NCBI GenBank assembly: GCA_963576565.1
Contig: OY755039.1
Location: 77,412,789-77,476,788 of the forward strand
Source: Aspidapion aeneum
Lineage: Eukaryota > Arthropoda > Insecta > Coleoptera > Brentidae
DNA length: 64,000 bases
Direction of reading: 5' to 3'
The notes under the pieces are model-generated. The model was not told the DNA's origin. It was given only the letters and a program-made list of their open reading frames with translations, and did not search any database. Both the position numbers and the translations under genes were made by a program. Position 1 is the first letter of the stretch. Each line of letters begins with the position of its first letter. This document shows, piece after piece, positions 10,928-22,475 of this stretch.

Positions 10928-11185
10928 TGTTATGTGAGTTCGTGTCCGCTTGTGTTGTGGTCATGCTTCAGATATAGCGCTGCTATGATGGCAGCTTATA
11001 TTCGACGGGAGTGCCTTCATCACCGCCGGCAGTGCGCGAGCTTGTGGGTTCGAGTCCCACTTAACGCATAGTTGTATTGTTATGTCTAAAAAGCTATTTT
11101 CCACGCAAAAACTTTGGCAAAAACTGGGCGATTGATCCTAGTATGGATGGAAAAGTCCCAGTATAAAAAAAAACATAAAAAAGAA
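10928..11185 (+). mobile_element. SINE with perfect 14 bp target-site duplication
   Basis: The 258 bp body is bracketed by ATACTTTGCCTTAA at 10914-10927 and again at 11186-11199. Near 11045-11060 is a perfect tRNA-type T arm, GTGGG-TTCGAGT-CCCAC, which is a RNA polymerase III B box. The body ends in an A-rich tail (GTATAAAAAAAAACAT and AAAAAAGA). B box, A tail and a long direct TSD together define a LINE-mobilised SINE. I could not fit the upstream part to a full cloverleaf, so the parent RNA is unknown. The perfect TSD suggests a fairly recent insertion. Confidence 0.8.
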
Positions 11186-11199
11186 ATACTTTGCCTTAA

Positions 11200-11655
11200 A
11201 AATAAACTATTAGATAATTATTTTTTGTTCCCAGTTACTGAACTTTGAATGTTACACTTAGTACGGGCCTGTCCAATTACAACCCAGAATTTAATACCAA
11301 CTCTCCTGCTGTTAACACTAACGCAGGGGTGTACACATACACATTAAAGGCACTTATTGTTTTAGTTCCGTCAATTAGAATAGGGATATTTTAAATTAAT
11401 ATGACATGACAGTTGACATACCTTTGTTAGAATTTGAATAAGCAAAATAAATTAAACAATGGGGTTAAATTTATTTTCCAAGAGGCACAATGATTTTAAA
11501 ACAAAGAATTTTTGCTATTCGGATATGAAACAAAAAACAAACCATGTATTTTTAAGAACTAGCAACTGGCGTCATAGAGACACGAAAATAGTCCAATAAA
11601 AGCAATTTTTTTAAAGCACCTACTTATTGCAAATACCTCTATATTATACAGGGTT
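11200..11655. other. no recognisable gene
   Basis: AT-rich DNA without a supported feature. Confidence 0.35.
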
Positions 11656-13502
11656 CACAGAAAAAAAGAAGTTCTTCAGTTAAGAAAAGTAGTTTTCTTG
11701 AAAAAAGCAAAAGTGTCTGAACAAAATGTTTTCTTTTCATCTAAGCAAACCGGTTGTTTCGGGAAAAAAAAATAATTGTCTTGGTAAATTGTTTTGGTTT
11801 AAAACAAACTGCCTTTAGCAAAGAAAATGTGGGTTTGTAGCAAGATATAAAATGTCTTACTAATATCTTCTTAACACAAATAAAGCTTTACTTTGCCTAA
11901 AGACTTTTAATTTTTTAACCCAAAATATCCGGCACCTCAAAAAGAAAATGCAAATAGAAAATTCTCAAAACAAAAAGAAAATCTGGGATTTATTCTTGAA
12001 TTAAGATATGTAAATAAATATTATCTTGAACGTTTTAAATAATATTGAAACAATGTGCTTTAAATCAAAATAACTATAATAATAGTTTCTTGCACTAAAG
12101 AATACAGGCGCATTACGTTCAATATTTTCTTCAGTGAAAGCAATAAATTATATAATCTCTTAAATGAAAATGGACAAGTTCAGACCTTTCGGTATTTCGT
12201 ATTTTGAGCTTGCGGGGAACGCGTGTCAATGTCGGCTATTTTTTTAGTACGTTCTTTTCCTAAAGATAATTTCTTTAACTTTTCTTTGTCGTCATGACAT
12301 ATTTACATTCCCTACGTTATGGGAACATAAATATATCAAAATATCTTGACTTCATCGCTTTGCTAAAAAAAAATGAAGGCATTTATAAAAAAAATTCTGT
12401 TTACATAATAATTTATATAAAGTTATTAAATTTTATTAATATAGTGTTAGTTTATACCTATTTATTTATTTGTTTTATAAATTTGAATATCAAGTGTAAT
12501 TTTATGTTAGTTTAGGAAAACATTGTAGCAAAAATACTAAATAAAAGCTTAAAACAAAAAGGAAATAATGAAACATATTGTTGACTTATTACATTTAGTT
12601 AGAAAAATAAGTTATCTTGATTGAATTATAGTTTATTTTGCTTTGTATAATCTATTTTTTTTTAAGAAAGCAATTAAATGCATCGAGTCAAAAGGATTTT
12701 AATGTCTCAAGTCAAGACGAAATTAAAGAAAGAATCTTTTAATTCAAAAAAACTTTACGATACATTTTTTTATCTCAAAATAATTCTTTGTTTAAAATAA
12801 AAATCATTTTCGGACTTCCATTGTCATTGTTTCATTTTATAAACTACTTTTCAACCCAGTGTAGATCAGTAGATTGTAGTTGGATTCTCTTGAGGTGTAA
12901 ATTAACTACCACCTCAATACAATCAGAGCTACAATGGTCGAAATCTTGTGTATAAAATCAAATAATGACAATGGAAGTCCGAAAATGATCTTTATTTTAA
13001 ACAAATAATTATTTCGAAATAAAAAAAAATATTTTTTTGAATCAAAAGATACTTTCTTTAATTTCGGCTTGACTTGAGACATTAAAATCCTTTTAACTCG
13101 ATGCATTTAATTTTTTCTTATAAAAAAAGATTATTCAAAGCAAAACAAACAATATTTCAATCAAGAAAACTTATTTTTCTAATTTTCTTCGGACGAAAAA
13201 TTATATATTAAAACAAGATAACAATGTTTTTGGTGCAAGATGTTATGGCAAACCCATTGTTTTAAACCAATATATATTTTTTAATTATGTCTTGGTATAA
13301 TACTAGAAAACAAGAAGGCTGCCGCTTCCATTCAAAACAAATCAATTTTCTTGAATAAAGGCAACTTTTATTTTCAACGGAAACCAGCAGTTCAAGAGAA
13401 TAGTTTTCTTTTGTTAAGAAAATATCGTCTTTGTGCATATGAAAGCAGATTTTTTCTTGGATCAAAGCAATGTGCATTCACTGAAGACTTTTTTTTTCTG
13501 TG
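11656..13502. mobile_element. 1.85 kb foldback element, CACAGAAAAAAAG ends
   Basis: The ends are CACAGAAAAAAAG...TTCTTCAGT and inverted ACTGAAG...CTTTTTTTTTCTGTG. The inner arms 12595-12840 and 12945-13190 are clear inverted copies (AAATGCATCGAGTCAAAAGG against CCTTTTAACTCGATGCATTT; TTTTCGGACTTCCATTGTCA inverted). About 100 bp separates them. The outer parts of the two arms are unrelated to each other, so only ends and centre are palindromic. Short ORFs at 12294, 12906 and 13262 follow the repeats and are discounted. Confidence 0.7.
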
Positions 13503-14033
13503 TTCTTAAAGTTTGATCTATGATGCTAAAAAGCCGCGTATTAGAGTATAGACAGGCAGAAAATGAACAAAGACGGACATAATCCGGGGTTGTCATTACA
13601 GATTAAAAAAGAGGCTGTTAGTAGTTGACACAATCCAAGTTATTATTTTTTGTGACTGTATTTTTAAGCGTTTTGGCACGGATCAGTTAGGTGATCCGTG
13701 GTTTTGGGTTGAGATTAAAAAAACCAGACTTTTCTTTGAAAATTAAAAGCATATACTTTAAATGATATTTTATTTTCAAAATAATTTTCATCTAATGCTA
13801 ATTCTCTCCAAAACCAAATCGATTTCCTTTTAAAAGTGCCGTCCAATGAAGAAACTCAGGGGGTCATATTTTTATACTTTGGTGCCGAATTAGGTGCATT
13901 TGTTGAAACAATATTTTGCAAAAAAATGTATCTTTTCAACAAAACACTTTTGTATGCGGAATTTGCATTTGCTGAGAAATATTTAAAAAATTGAAGATAG
14001 AAAAAAATAACTTGGAGTTTTTCATTTTGACAG
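13503..14033. other. no recognisable gene
   Basis: Nothing supported. GATCAGTTAGGTGATCCG near 13681 is a small hairpin. Confidence 0.3.
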
Positions 14034-14515
14034 CCAGGCCTGGACTGGCAACCAGGCCTGGACTGGCAAGGGCTGGCAAGGGCGACTAGTCGGCGATCGC
14101 CGAGCTGCCGTGCAAAGCAGAAACCTAGTAAGTCAAAAACTAGTGTTTTGGGAAATAGAGTTTGAAGTTTATTTGACTACATACTAACTATAGTTTATTT
14201 AACTACATAATAACTTCATAACTTCCTTGTTTTTCAAGATAGCTACATTCCAAAAAAACTGGCTGGCGCCGATTTTAACGTCGATTTCAATGATATAAAA
14301 ATCTCATTTTCGAGTAAGTCGCGTTACTAGGTTTTTGCTTTGCAAGGCAGCGAGGGCCCCACGCCAAAGAGGCCTCAACAAAAAGTACTTTGTTAAACTA
14401 GTTCGTATTTGAGGACCCGAAGGTATCCCAAAAAGAGTGTATCTATTTGGGGTCCCTTCGGTACGTACCATGGTTGGATGGGACAGGCGGGCAGCCGGGC
14501 AAATGCCCGGTAGGC
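14034..14515. mobile_element. hAT-like remnant (CAGGCCTGGACTGGC end)
   Basis: It starts with two tandem copies of CCAGGCCTGGACTGGCAA, an end style frequent in insect hAT elements. The right side has GCCGGGCAAATGCCCGGTAGG then GGCCAGT, the usual inverted counterpart, but the terminal bases are decayed. Inside, TGCAAAGCAGAAACCTAGTAA (14112) recurs inverted at 14325-14345. No TSD found. The short ORF across 14437-14622 is not a gene. Confidence 0.4.
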
Positions 14516-15365
14516 CAGTACAATTTAGTGCTGGTTGGGCCGCAGGCCCGATGTACCTATTCCAAATTATTAATATTTATTATTGTAAATTAAACGAACT
14601 AATTAAAACATTAAACATTTAAATTAAAAAAATCTGTCTGTAGTAACTCCAGGCCTGCGTTACTTACTCATTTGATTGTTACAGTTACTTTTATATTAAA
14701 ATAAGTATAATGTATCAAGGAGATAATGTGATAATGGCGTTTTTTAAGTTTATTAATATCTTTTTACTATACCAATATCCAGAAGAAAAAATCGGGAGAT
14801 TAAAGAAATGTAATAAAAGTATTGTCCAATTTTTTTTCTTATTTGTGTTGCTGTTGTGAAATCTCTTTTAACACACTTTGTTGACTATTTTGGTGGGGAT
14901 TGAACCCCCGGATCTCCCCCTTCGGTACGGCCTTGCCAATATCTCATATCTTAGTTGCGAAAGGTCATTTTTGGTGCTAAAATACATAAAAAATCTACGA
15001 AATCGATTAACCGATTGAAAAATCTGTATTGGGTCCAATTCAAATCAAGGAGATCATAGATAAAATTGCAGCATCAAGTTCATTATTAAAAAAGTCGTTA
15101 CCGTAAGAAAAATTAGCATACCTGCTCTGCCCCCGGGAGTTAAAAGGGCGCAAGTGACGAAAGTGTGGTTCGGAAAAAAACGACTTCAAAGTTTTAATTG
15201 TTCATAAGGCAGTACTACAGTTACTGCTATTTGTTTTTTTAAAGTTTTTTTTAAATTTTATTATATAGGACATGATGGAAAATCCGTCGAGACCAAAAAT
15301 CTAGATTCGAAAAAAAATTACTTGTAGCCTTTTAACTAACGGAGGCAGTGCTGTTGTATGTTGAC
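14516..15365. other. no recognisable gene
   Basis: On the minus strand near 14888-14915 is a tRNA-like B-box block, GGGGGTTCAATCCCCACC, but no cloverleaf could be built around it. Otherwise nothing supported. Confidence 0.3.
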
Positions 15366-15369
15366 ATTT

Positions 15370-16460
15370 TGTACTTTAACAGGAACGCATCCTGTACCAC
15401 GGGGTTTTGATGCCCCTCGACCAGTCTCATGAAACGGTCCTTCTGCTCCTGCATCTGAGTTATCCTCAATGTTGAGTTCCCTCTTGATTTGTACGATACG
15501 CACAAATCAAGGGGCTCCCGCTATTTGTCTTACGACTCTCTTTTGAAAGCTTTCCCATTTGTGTTTTGCATACCTTATTCCAGCATGAGGCTGCATACGT
15601 TTGTATCGGCCGAACGACTTGCCTAAATATTTGTAATTTTACTCTCCGGTATAGAGTGCTCCTGGCATTTAACAAGGGGTATAGCCTACTGTGGGCTCCC
15701 CTTGCTTTTTGAAGTGCGTTCGATACCTCGTCTTTCCAGGTTAGTTTCTTATCGAAAACTAACCCAGGTATTTCACGTTCCTTCTTTGCCAGGGTATCCT
15801 TCGGTCACCCAGGACAAGCTCTGTTCGCGGATTGCCCCTTTTCCGTGTAAAGACAATCGCTTGAGTCTTGTCTGGGTTGATCTTAATTCTCCACCTTTTA
15901 GCCCAGGTTTCAATTTCTACGAGGTGCCTCTGAAGCCTTGTGACGACGTATTGGATGTTATTACACTTTGACGTTGTCAAAGTGTCATCCGCGTACACAT
16001 AGAGCTTCGTTTTCCGGTCTTTGGGGATTTCACAGGTATACCACGCATATAAGAGCGGGGAGCCTTGCGGGACTCCCGCTCTTATTTGCCTTAACCGGGA
16101 TCGTAAACAGTCTACCTTTACCATAAAAGTTCTCCCTCCCAGGAACGACTATAATAACTTGAGGATATGTACTGGTACATCGTAATTCCGCAGTTTTAAA
16201 AACAAGCCGTTATGCCAGACCTTGTCAAACGCTTTTGACATGTCCAGGGCTACCGCTCCTATGTACTTCCTTTTATTGAACCAGCTGACTATTTCCTCTG
16301 TCAAACGGGTTGCTTGAAGTGTTGTACAATGCCTCGGTCTGAACCCGAACTGCTCATTGGGAACAAATTGTCCCAATTGAGGCAGTTCTTGTAGTCGCCT
16401 TAATATTATCTTATCCGCGACTCTTCCTAGACCGGGCAGTAAACTTATGGGGCGGTAGCT
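15370..16460 (-). pseudogene. Jockey-like LINE reverse transcriptase, truncated and broken
   Basis: This is a fragment of a non-LTR retrotransposon polymerase, which copies element RNA into DNA at a nicked target. From the 16.46 kb side the minus strand encodes SYRPISLLPGLGRV, then EQFGFRPRHCTTLQ, LDMSKAFDKVWHNGL (RT domain), a stop near 16147, GVPQGSP, the catalytic YVYADDT, INPDKTQAIVFTRKRG and a thumb segment ending near 15466. At least one stop and frame changes break it. The endonuclease domain and ORF1 are missing. The motif pattern is that of the insect Jockey group. No clear poly(A) tail was located, so the 3' end is uncertain. It lies outside the large foldback that begins at 16.87 kb. 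Confidence 0.85.
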
Positions 16461-16869
16461 ATGAGTCGACTAACTGTAAGAGGCACATACAGCGAGCGAT
16501 ATGATGATGCAGATGAAGACCAGTATAATTAATTTCGCCTTGTTGAAGTTTACACTTCTGCCGTGTGGTCTTAAGCACACTCAATTTTTTTTATATTTTA
16601 AAAATAAAATTATTTATTATACTTAGTAGTTTTTTACACTTATTTCTCAATTTATTTAAATCCTAAATCGCATTCGTTGTAACAGTAAGTACGAGTGTTT
16701 TACTTTGGTCATAAGGCAACTTTTTAGGCTATAATCTTTACAAAGAACGAATTTCTATATGCTTTATGTTTGATCTATTTTACATTTTCCAAAAAGCAGT
16801 GGACCAACTTAAGTCTAGGCCATGTGTAACATATATGTACCTACGTACGTCAGCATTGTTTAAGTACAG
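16461..16869. other. no recognisable gene
   Basis: AT-rich flank between the LINE remnant and the 7.66 kb foldback. The first ~90 bases (GAGGCACATACAGCG onward) are less AT-rich but do not match another segment here. Confidence 0.3.
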
Positions 16870-18213
16870 ATGAAATATAGTGCAGGCGCAAGAGGTACTT
16901 AAGTATGCAAAATATGATGACCGCAGTTTGACAATCCAATCTAGCTGAAAATAGTTCACAGACTAACGATCTGGATGTTGCCCGGCCAGTTTTTGGTTCA
17001 ATTTTTTTTATCCCCCCTCCTCTAATAGTTGTGTTCAAATTTCTAAAAATTTAACTAAGTTGACGCCCTAAAACCACAATGACACAGAAATGAATAAAAA
17101 ATGTGTAAAATTTGACTTAAAAATTAAATTTATTTGTTTTTAAGATTTTAGCTACAAAAAACCCCAGTATCCCCAAAACTTGAAATTTTTTGTATTTTTT
17201 TCTTATTTTCTCAAAAACTAAGCTTCTTATGGGAAAGTATGTAGTTATCCACCAGCGGCGTCCATTTATTAGGGTATAATGTAAAAAAAAAATAAAAAAG
17301 ACATGTTTATAACAGGTTTTACCCGCTTGTCTTAAAAACCAAGCTTTATATCAAAAAAATGTAATCCACACTTTATTGTAGACAATAAAATTTCCTTTTA
17401 ATCGATGTATAATGAGGTAAGATCGATTTTATCAATAACATTTAGGAGCATCCGTAAATTAAATCAATTTTGATTTTCAAAACTACTTATAAATTATTCT
17501 ACAAGTTTATCCAATTTTCTCAGAAACTTACCTGCCTACCACATAAATTTCACATGTTTTTACCGATTATCTTAAAAACCATGCCCTCTATCAAAAATTG
17601 TCCCCAAAGTACGATTTATCTTCAGATTAAAACTTCACAGGCATTCGTAAACTAAATCAATTTTTTACAATTCACCAAAGACATAATTTTGTCATAGGTT
17701 TTTTCCAGTTTTCACAGAAAGAAAACTTAATTTGCAAAAAAAATGTCTACACTTTATTGTAGAAAATAAAATTATATTTTTAAAAATGTAGAAGCTAGTG
17801 GAGTTTAGTTAATGACGAACTCTCTAGCGGGTTCCGTAAATATAAAAACATTAGTGTCAAAATAAGTGACAAAAATATTTTTAATATTATGACCCCCATT
17901 TACAGATGTTGGTGGAGAGTTTGCCATCAATCAAACCCCACGGTTTTATACATTCTTAAAAAGGGAATTTTATTTTCTACAATGAGTTATAGAATACATT
18001 CTTTTCAGTAAAGCTTAGTTTCTGAGAAAATTGAATAAAACCAATAACAAAATTAATTTGTTCGACGCCCGCGAAGTTTTAATCTTAGAATAAATCTTAC
18101 TTTGTGATACAACGTTTAAAAAAAATTATTGTCTACAGTATACTTTTCGACGAAATTTGAGAACAGAAAATAACTTCTATAAAAAATACGTAATTGTTAA
18201 TTTTATAGAAGTA

Positions 18214-18937
18214 TTAGCTCACACATATACTATAGTAGTGTAAGCTATGGTGATCCTAATTTTTTCGAGAAAAAAAAAGTTGCTCCGATTTCAAAAAATT
18301 TTATATATCTTTGCGTTTCAGATGATTTTGAAACTTTTTCGTTGCGCCGTCTGTCTGTCTGTCTGTCTGTCTGTCTGTATGTCTGTCTGTAACGACCAAC
18401 GCGCATAACTCAAAAACCGCTTGGGCGATTTTAATGAAATTTGGTACCTAGGCTGGGTTTTGGGTCGAGATGGTCCCATTTAAAAATGAACAAAATCCAC
18501 CGAACACAAACCAAATAAAAGGGTGGGGGTAAATTTCAAAAATTAGAGTTTATGTGAAAATATGGCGTGTGTGATATCAAACGAGAGGTAATTGAGTCTG
18601 GCGTTAAACAAAATACATTTTAATTTATTTAAAAAAAAGGGTGGTGGTATATTTCAAAAATTAGAGTTTAAGTGAAAATATGGCGTGTGTGATATCAAAC
18701 GAAAGGTAATTGAGTCCGGAGTTTAACAAATAACATTTTAGTTTTTGCTTTTTTTAAGGGTGGGGGTAGATTTAGAAAATTTGAATTTAAGTTAAAACAT
18801 GGCTTGTGTGGTATCAAACAAAAGGTAATTTAGTCTGGAGTTGAATAAAATATATTTCAGTTTTTAGTTATATTAGCTCACACGTAAACTATAACTATAG
18901 TACCTAGTGTGAGCTTAGGGGCCCATATATTGGTAGA
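18214..18937 (+). mobile_element. GTCT-core element (copy b), apparently complete
   Basis: It opens with the hairpin TAGCTCACAC...GTGTAAGCTA, then GGTGATCCTAATTTTTTCGA and (TCTG)n at 18350-18390. Then comes the core AACGACCAACGCGCATAACT, AAAAACCGCTTGGGCGATTT, followed by three tandem units with TATGGCGTGTGTGATATCAAA. It ends in a second AGCTCACAC hairpin. It shows the uninterrupted order that copy a has lost. Confidence 0.7.
18350..18390 (+). repeat. (TCTG)n microsatellite
   Basis: About ten TCTG units with one interruption, in the fixed place next to the AATCGG-type core of the GTCT element. The same position in the 63.6 kb copy is also a TCTG run. Confidence 0.9.
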
Positions 18938-18960
18938 GTATTTTTCTATACAATACGTAT

Positions 18961-20980
18961 GCACAGAGAAAAATGTATGTAATTTTTTTCAACAATTGTT
19001 CATTTTTTTTGCACAATTTGTTTCCAAAATGGGTATAAAACCAATTTGTGCAAAAATTTTGCATTGATTTGTGCAATGGAATTTGTTGTAAAATTTTAAA
19101 CAATTGTGCAACTGTTTTTTTTGCACAATGCTGTGCAAGATGTTATTGTACAGGCCTGTATAAAAAAATTTCACATATTTTTGCACAATTTGTTGATGAA
19201 TTTTGCATTTATTTTTTTTTTAATTTTGGAAAAATTGCACAATTTTGTGCAAAAATTTTGTACAATTTTGTGCAAAAATTTTGTACAATTTTATAAATAA
19301 ATATTCAAGTATGAAAACATTTTTACAAAATATTGTGTAATTTTCTTATTCTGTTTTGTGCAATATAAATGCACAATTATGTAGTTAAATTTTAAAAGAT
19401 GTGTGTATTTTTTTGTACATTGTGGTGTTATATTTTGCAGTCAAATTATTATTTTTACCACAAAAAATAAAATTTATCAATATAATATATTATGCCTTTT
19501 ACAATAAACAATTTTGTGCATATATTTCCTACAACTTTATGTAAAAATGGTTAAAAATATTAAATTTTTACATAAAATTCTGCAATTTTCTTTAACAATT
19601 AAATGAAAAGTATTCCTGAATGTGTACACAATAATGTAGATGTGATTTTTTTTAATAAGTTGTTAAAATTGTCACGTTAATTAAATAATTTTAACTGCAA
19701 ATGTATATGATTTTGCATTTGGTTTTAATTTTTGTGTTTATTTTTTTTAAAAACACTTTTTATGACAAGTACACAATGTTCAATTTTTATTTGACAACAA
19801 AATACTAAACTAAAAAATCACTTGTTAAAAACCTTTATTTTCGTTCTTCTTATATTATGAGAACAAACAATTTTAACACATTCGTTTTTTAAATTATTTA
19901 ACCAATAATAATTAATAGTGTTATGATTAATGAATTTACTAGAACGTGTAAAATATATCTATTTAAAGATTCTTGTTTGCTATGGACTTCCAGTGTTCGG
20001 ATTTTCCCTGGATTGTGAATTGCAAGAAAAGCAGCGAAGACAAAATAGCTGCTTGTCAGCTAAAAAAAAATAGAACTAAGTTTAACGAACATTGAAGGAT
20101 TTCTATATAATAGTCAAAATATTCTAACTGATATTTTGATAACCTTTAAATAAAGGTTACAGTTTTGTAGATACCGTGGATTTGCAAATTTTTAGTTAAT
20201 TAAAAATAGTGTTGCAAAAATTATCATTTACCTTCGTCTTTGGTAAATTGATTTGATTCTAACAGCACCCAAAGTTTTAAACAAACTTCTGTTCGCATTT
20301 GTCAAAAAATTGGCTTTGTTTTCCGGATATGCCATTGCAAAATCGTTCAAGCTAAAAAATATAAAAAAATTGTTTAAATGTAGAATTTTAGTATCGGCCG
20401 TTGTAAAAAGCGCAGTTTAGACCAAAAATAGTTTAAACGATGAGTAACAATCTGAAATTTTGAAAATAGTTTTATTTGGTAAAGACGCCCAATTTTTTTC
20501 TCTACGAAAATTCTTGAAAGTGATTCCTATGAGAGTGCGCGGACGCAGAAATGTTCGGACTGGCTAAACTAAGCCAATTTTGGGGACAATGTTGTCATTT
20601 ACTTTCAAACACATTTTTTAAATCACAGAAAAAAATCGGTTAGTTAGTCTTTACTATTGTTTTTTTTATCTTGTAATTTATAAGATGAAAAAAGTAACCG
20701 AAATACTCTTAAATATATTTTACAGTGTATTGGCACAAATTTTGATTCAAAAAATTACATTTCATCTGTAAATTTATTACACAATCGGCTTTTCAACAAG
20801 GCTGTTGAGATTAATTGTACTATTGTGTAATATTTTTACACAAAATAAATTACACAATCCAATTGGTAAAATTAACACAGATTTATTCGTTTTTTTTTCA
20901 ACAATAATTGTTTTATATTTTTGCACAATTTCAGATGCACAGTCTATTTAAAATTTTTGCATGGAGATTTTTCTCTGTGT
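18961..20980. mobile_element. 2.0 kb TIR element, CACAGAGAAAAAT ends
   Basis: Left end GCACAGAGAAAAATGTATG, right end inverted CATGGAGATTTTTCTCTGTGT. GTAT flanks both sides (18957-18960 and 20981-20984), a possible 4 bp TSD. The first 400 bases repeat TTGCACAATTTTGTGCAAAAA, a self-complementary motif, many times. The rest is AT-rich without a coding pattern. The overlapping short ORFs at 18.9-19.3 kb come from this repeat. Confidence 0.55.
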
Positions 20981-21342
20981 GTATATGGACGAGATCAAGA
21001 GGAGCTTGTTATAAATTAGCTGGGCGATTGTAGTTTAATACCCAGAGGCACAGAGTGTGGCTCAAAGACTCTTGCATATTATTTATTGCGTTCCTCGAGC
21101 GCCAAACACTGCATATCACGAATATAAGTCGTATATCGTGGAGCGCGCTATCGGAGAAGGGACTATTCTTACGGAGCCTTAGGGGCTTTTAAGGAATATT
21201 CGAGCAAGGAATAAGGACTGTGCTATAATCTCTGACTTTATGACATAGTGATGTTTCTAAATATTACACGTAATAGTGGCAGACGCAATAAAGTATCGAA
21301 CACATTTTTTCTATTAAATACCAAATTGCAAATAATGCAAAA
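20981..21342. other. unassigned segment inside the foldback centre
   Basis: It is less AT-rich than the neighbouring arms, with a short inverted pair around 21115-21145 (CACGAATATAAGTCG / CGTATATCGTG). No gene recognised. Confidence 0.3.
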
Positions 21343-21393
21343 CTATAAGCAACAAGTGAAATTAAAGAAAGAAAAATAAGAAAAAAGTTTTCT

Positions 21394-21465
21394 GCTTCGG
21401 CCGGAGATCGAACCCGGGATCTCTTGGTATCTAGGCAAACATTCTAACCACTGAACTACCGAAGC
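21394..21465 (-). tRNA. tRNA-like sequence, class I fold, anticodon position AGA
   Basis: On the minus strand the 72 nt fold as acceptor GCTTCGG/CCGAAGC, D arm GTTC-AGTGGTTA-GAAT, anticodon arm TTTGC-CTAGATA-CCAAG (last pair mismatched) and T arm CCGGG-TTCGATC-TCCGG (one mismatch). The loop would read anticodon AGA (serine code). However, the 5 nt variable region is not that of tRNA-Ser, and base 37 is T, not a purine. A T6 run 8 nt downstream could stop RNA polymerase III. More likely a tRNA-derived repeat than a working tRNA gene. Confidence 0.45.
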
Positions 21466-21597
21466 CAGACAGTGGGAAAGAAGATTTAAAGAGATCAGTT
21501 GGATGACTTGGTCAAGTTAATACCCTGAGAATTTATCGTTCTTGTATTGAGACACCGCAGCCTGCATAGATGGAAGTTTTCCGAAAATTTATGTATG

Positions 21598-21669
21598 GCT
21601 TCGGTAGTTCAGTGGTTAGAATGTTTGCCTAGATAGCAAGAGATCCCGGGTTCGATCCCCGGCCGAAGC
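21598..21669 (+). tRNA. tRNA-like sequence, second (better paired) copy
   Basis: It differs from the minus-strand copy at 21394-21465 by a G that restores the anticodon stem (TTTGC/GCAAG) and a C that restores the T stem (CCGGG/CCCGG). All four stems pair, with one G-T in the D stem and one at the base of the anticodon stem. Anticodon position AGA with a short variable loop. The A and B boxes look intact (TAGTTCAGTGG and GGTTCGATCCC). A T6 terminator-like run follows. Confidence 0.5.
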
Positions 21670-22475
21670 AGAAAACTTTTTTCTTATTTTTCTTTCATTA
21701 ATTTCACTTTGTTGTTTATACATTTTTTCTAGTTAAGCTTAATTTCTGAGAAAATTGGATAAAACCTGTAAAAATTAATTTCTTTGGTGATTTGTAAAAA
21801 TTGGTTTTATTTACGGACATCTGTGAACTTTTAATCTAAAGATACATCTTACTTTATGCTACAGCATTTAAAAGAAATTCATATGAAAGAAGAATAGAAG
21901 GCTTGTTTTTTATAATAATCGGGTAAAACCGGTGACAAACATGTGGTTCTTTTATTTTCTCTAAAAACGGACGCCGCTGGAGAGTTTCTTAAAAGTCTGA
22001 TTGCACTGAATTATACACTGTTAAAAAAGGAATTTTATTTTCTATAATAAAATGTAGAATAATTTTTTTCCCAAAAAGCTTAGTTTTTGAGGAAATTGGA
22101 TAAAACTTGTCAAAAAATTGGTAAGTTTAGTGATTCTTCAAAAAAGCTTTTTGGGACAAAATTATTTTAAATTTTATTGAAGAAAATGAAATTTCGTTTT
22201 TAACAATGGATAAGTACGGTCAGACTAATATCAAACTTTCCAGCGGCGTCCGTTTATTGAGTAAATGTAAAAAAATAAAAAAACCACATGTTTGTCCCAT
22301 GTTTTACCCGAATATCTTAAAAACCAAGCCCTCTGTCAAAAATTTTGTTCAATAGTCGATTGTAGATGATGAAATCTTATTTGTAATGATGTATCACAAA
22401 GTAAGATATAGATTTAAATAAAATCAATTTTTACAATATTTTATCGATATTAAAGTCAGTGAGGTTTAGTTAATA

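Larger units (their letters stand above)
21343..21722. repeat. inverted pair of tRNA-like units with shared 3' tails
   Basis: Arms 21343-21465 and 21598-21722 are inverted copies. Each arm is a 72 nt tRNA-like body followed by AGAAAACTTTTTTCTT and TTTTTCTTTC-rich sequence to CACTTGTTG. The 130 bp between the arms is not repeated. The whole sits between the two arms of the 7.66 kb foldback. Confidence 0.75.

Noticed and set aside
14880..14960. tRNA gene on the minus strand
   Set aside because: A good B box is present (GGTTCAATCCCC), but no acceptor, D or anticodon stems could be built.
16459..16545. Short LTR-like TGTAAG...TTTACA segment next to the Jockey-like LINE
   Set aside because: It is only about 80 bp, with no TSD, primer site or second copy in the window.
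18915..19300. Cysteine-rich small proteins on both strands
   Set aside because: All four overlapping ORFs are translations of the TTGCACAATTTTGTGCAA repeat.
21394..21669. Working tRNA-Ser (AGA) genes
   Set aside because: Serine tRNAs have a long variable arm; these have 5 nt there, T at position 37, and lie as an inverted repeat with shared 3' tails. I kept them as tRNA-like only.
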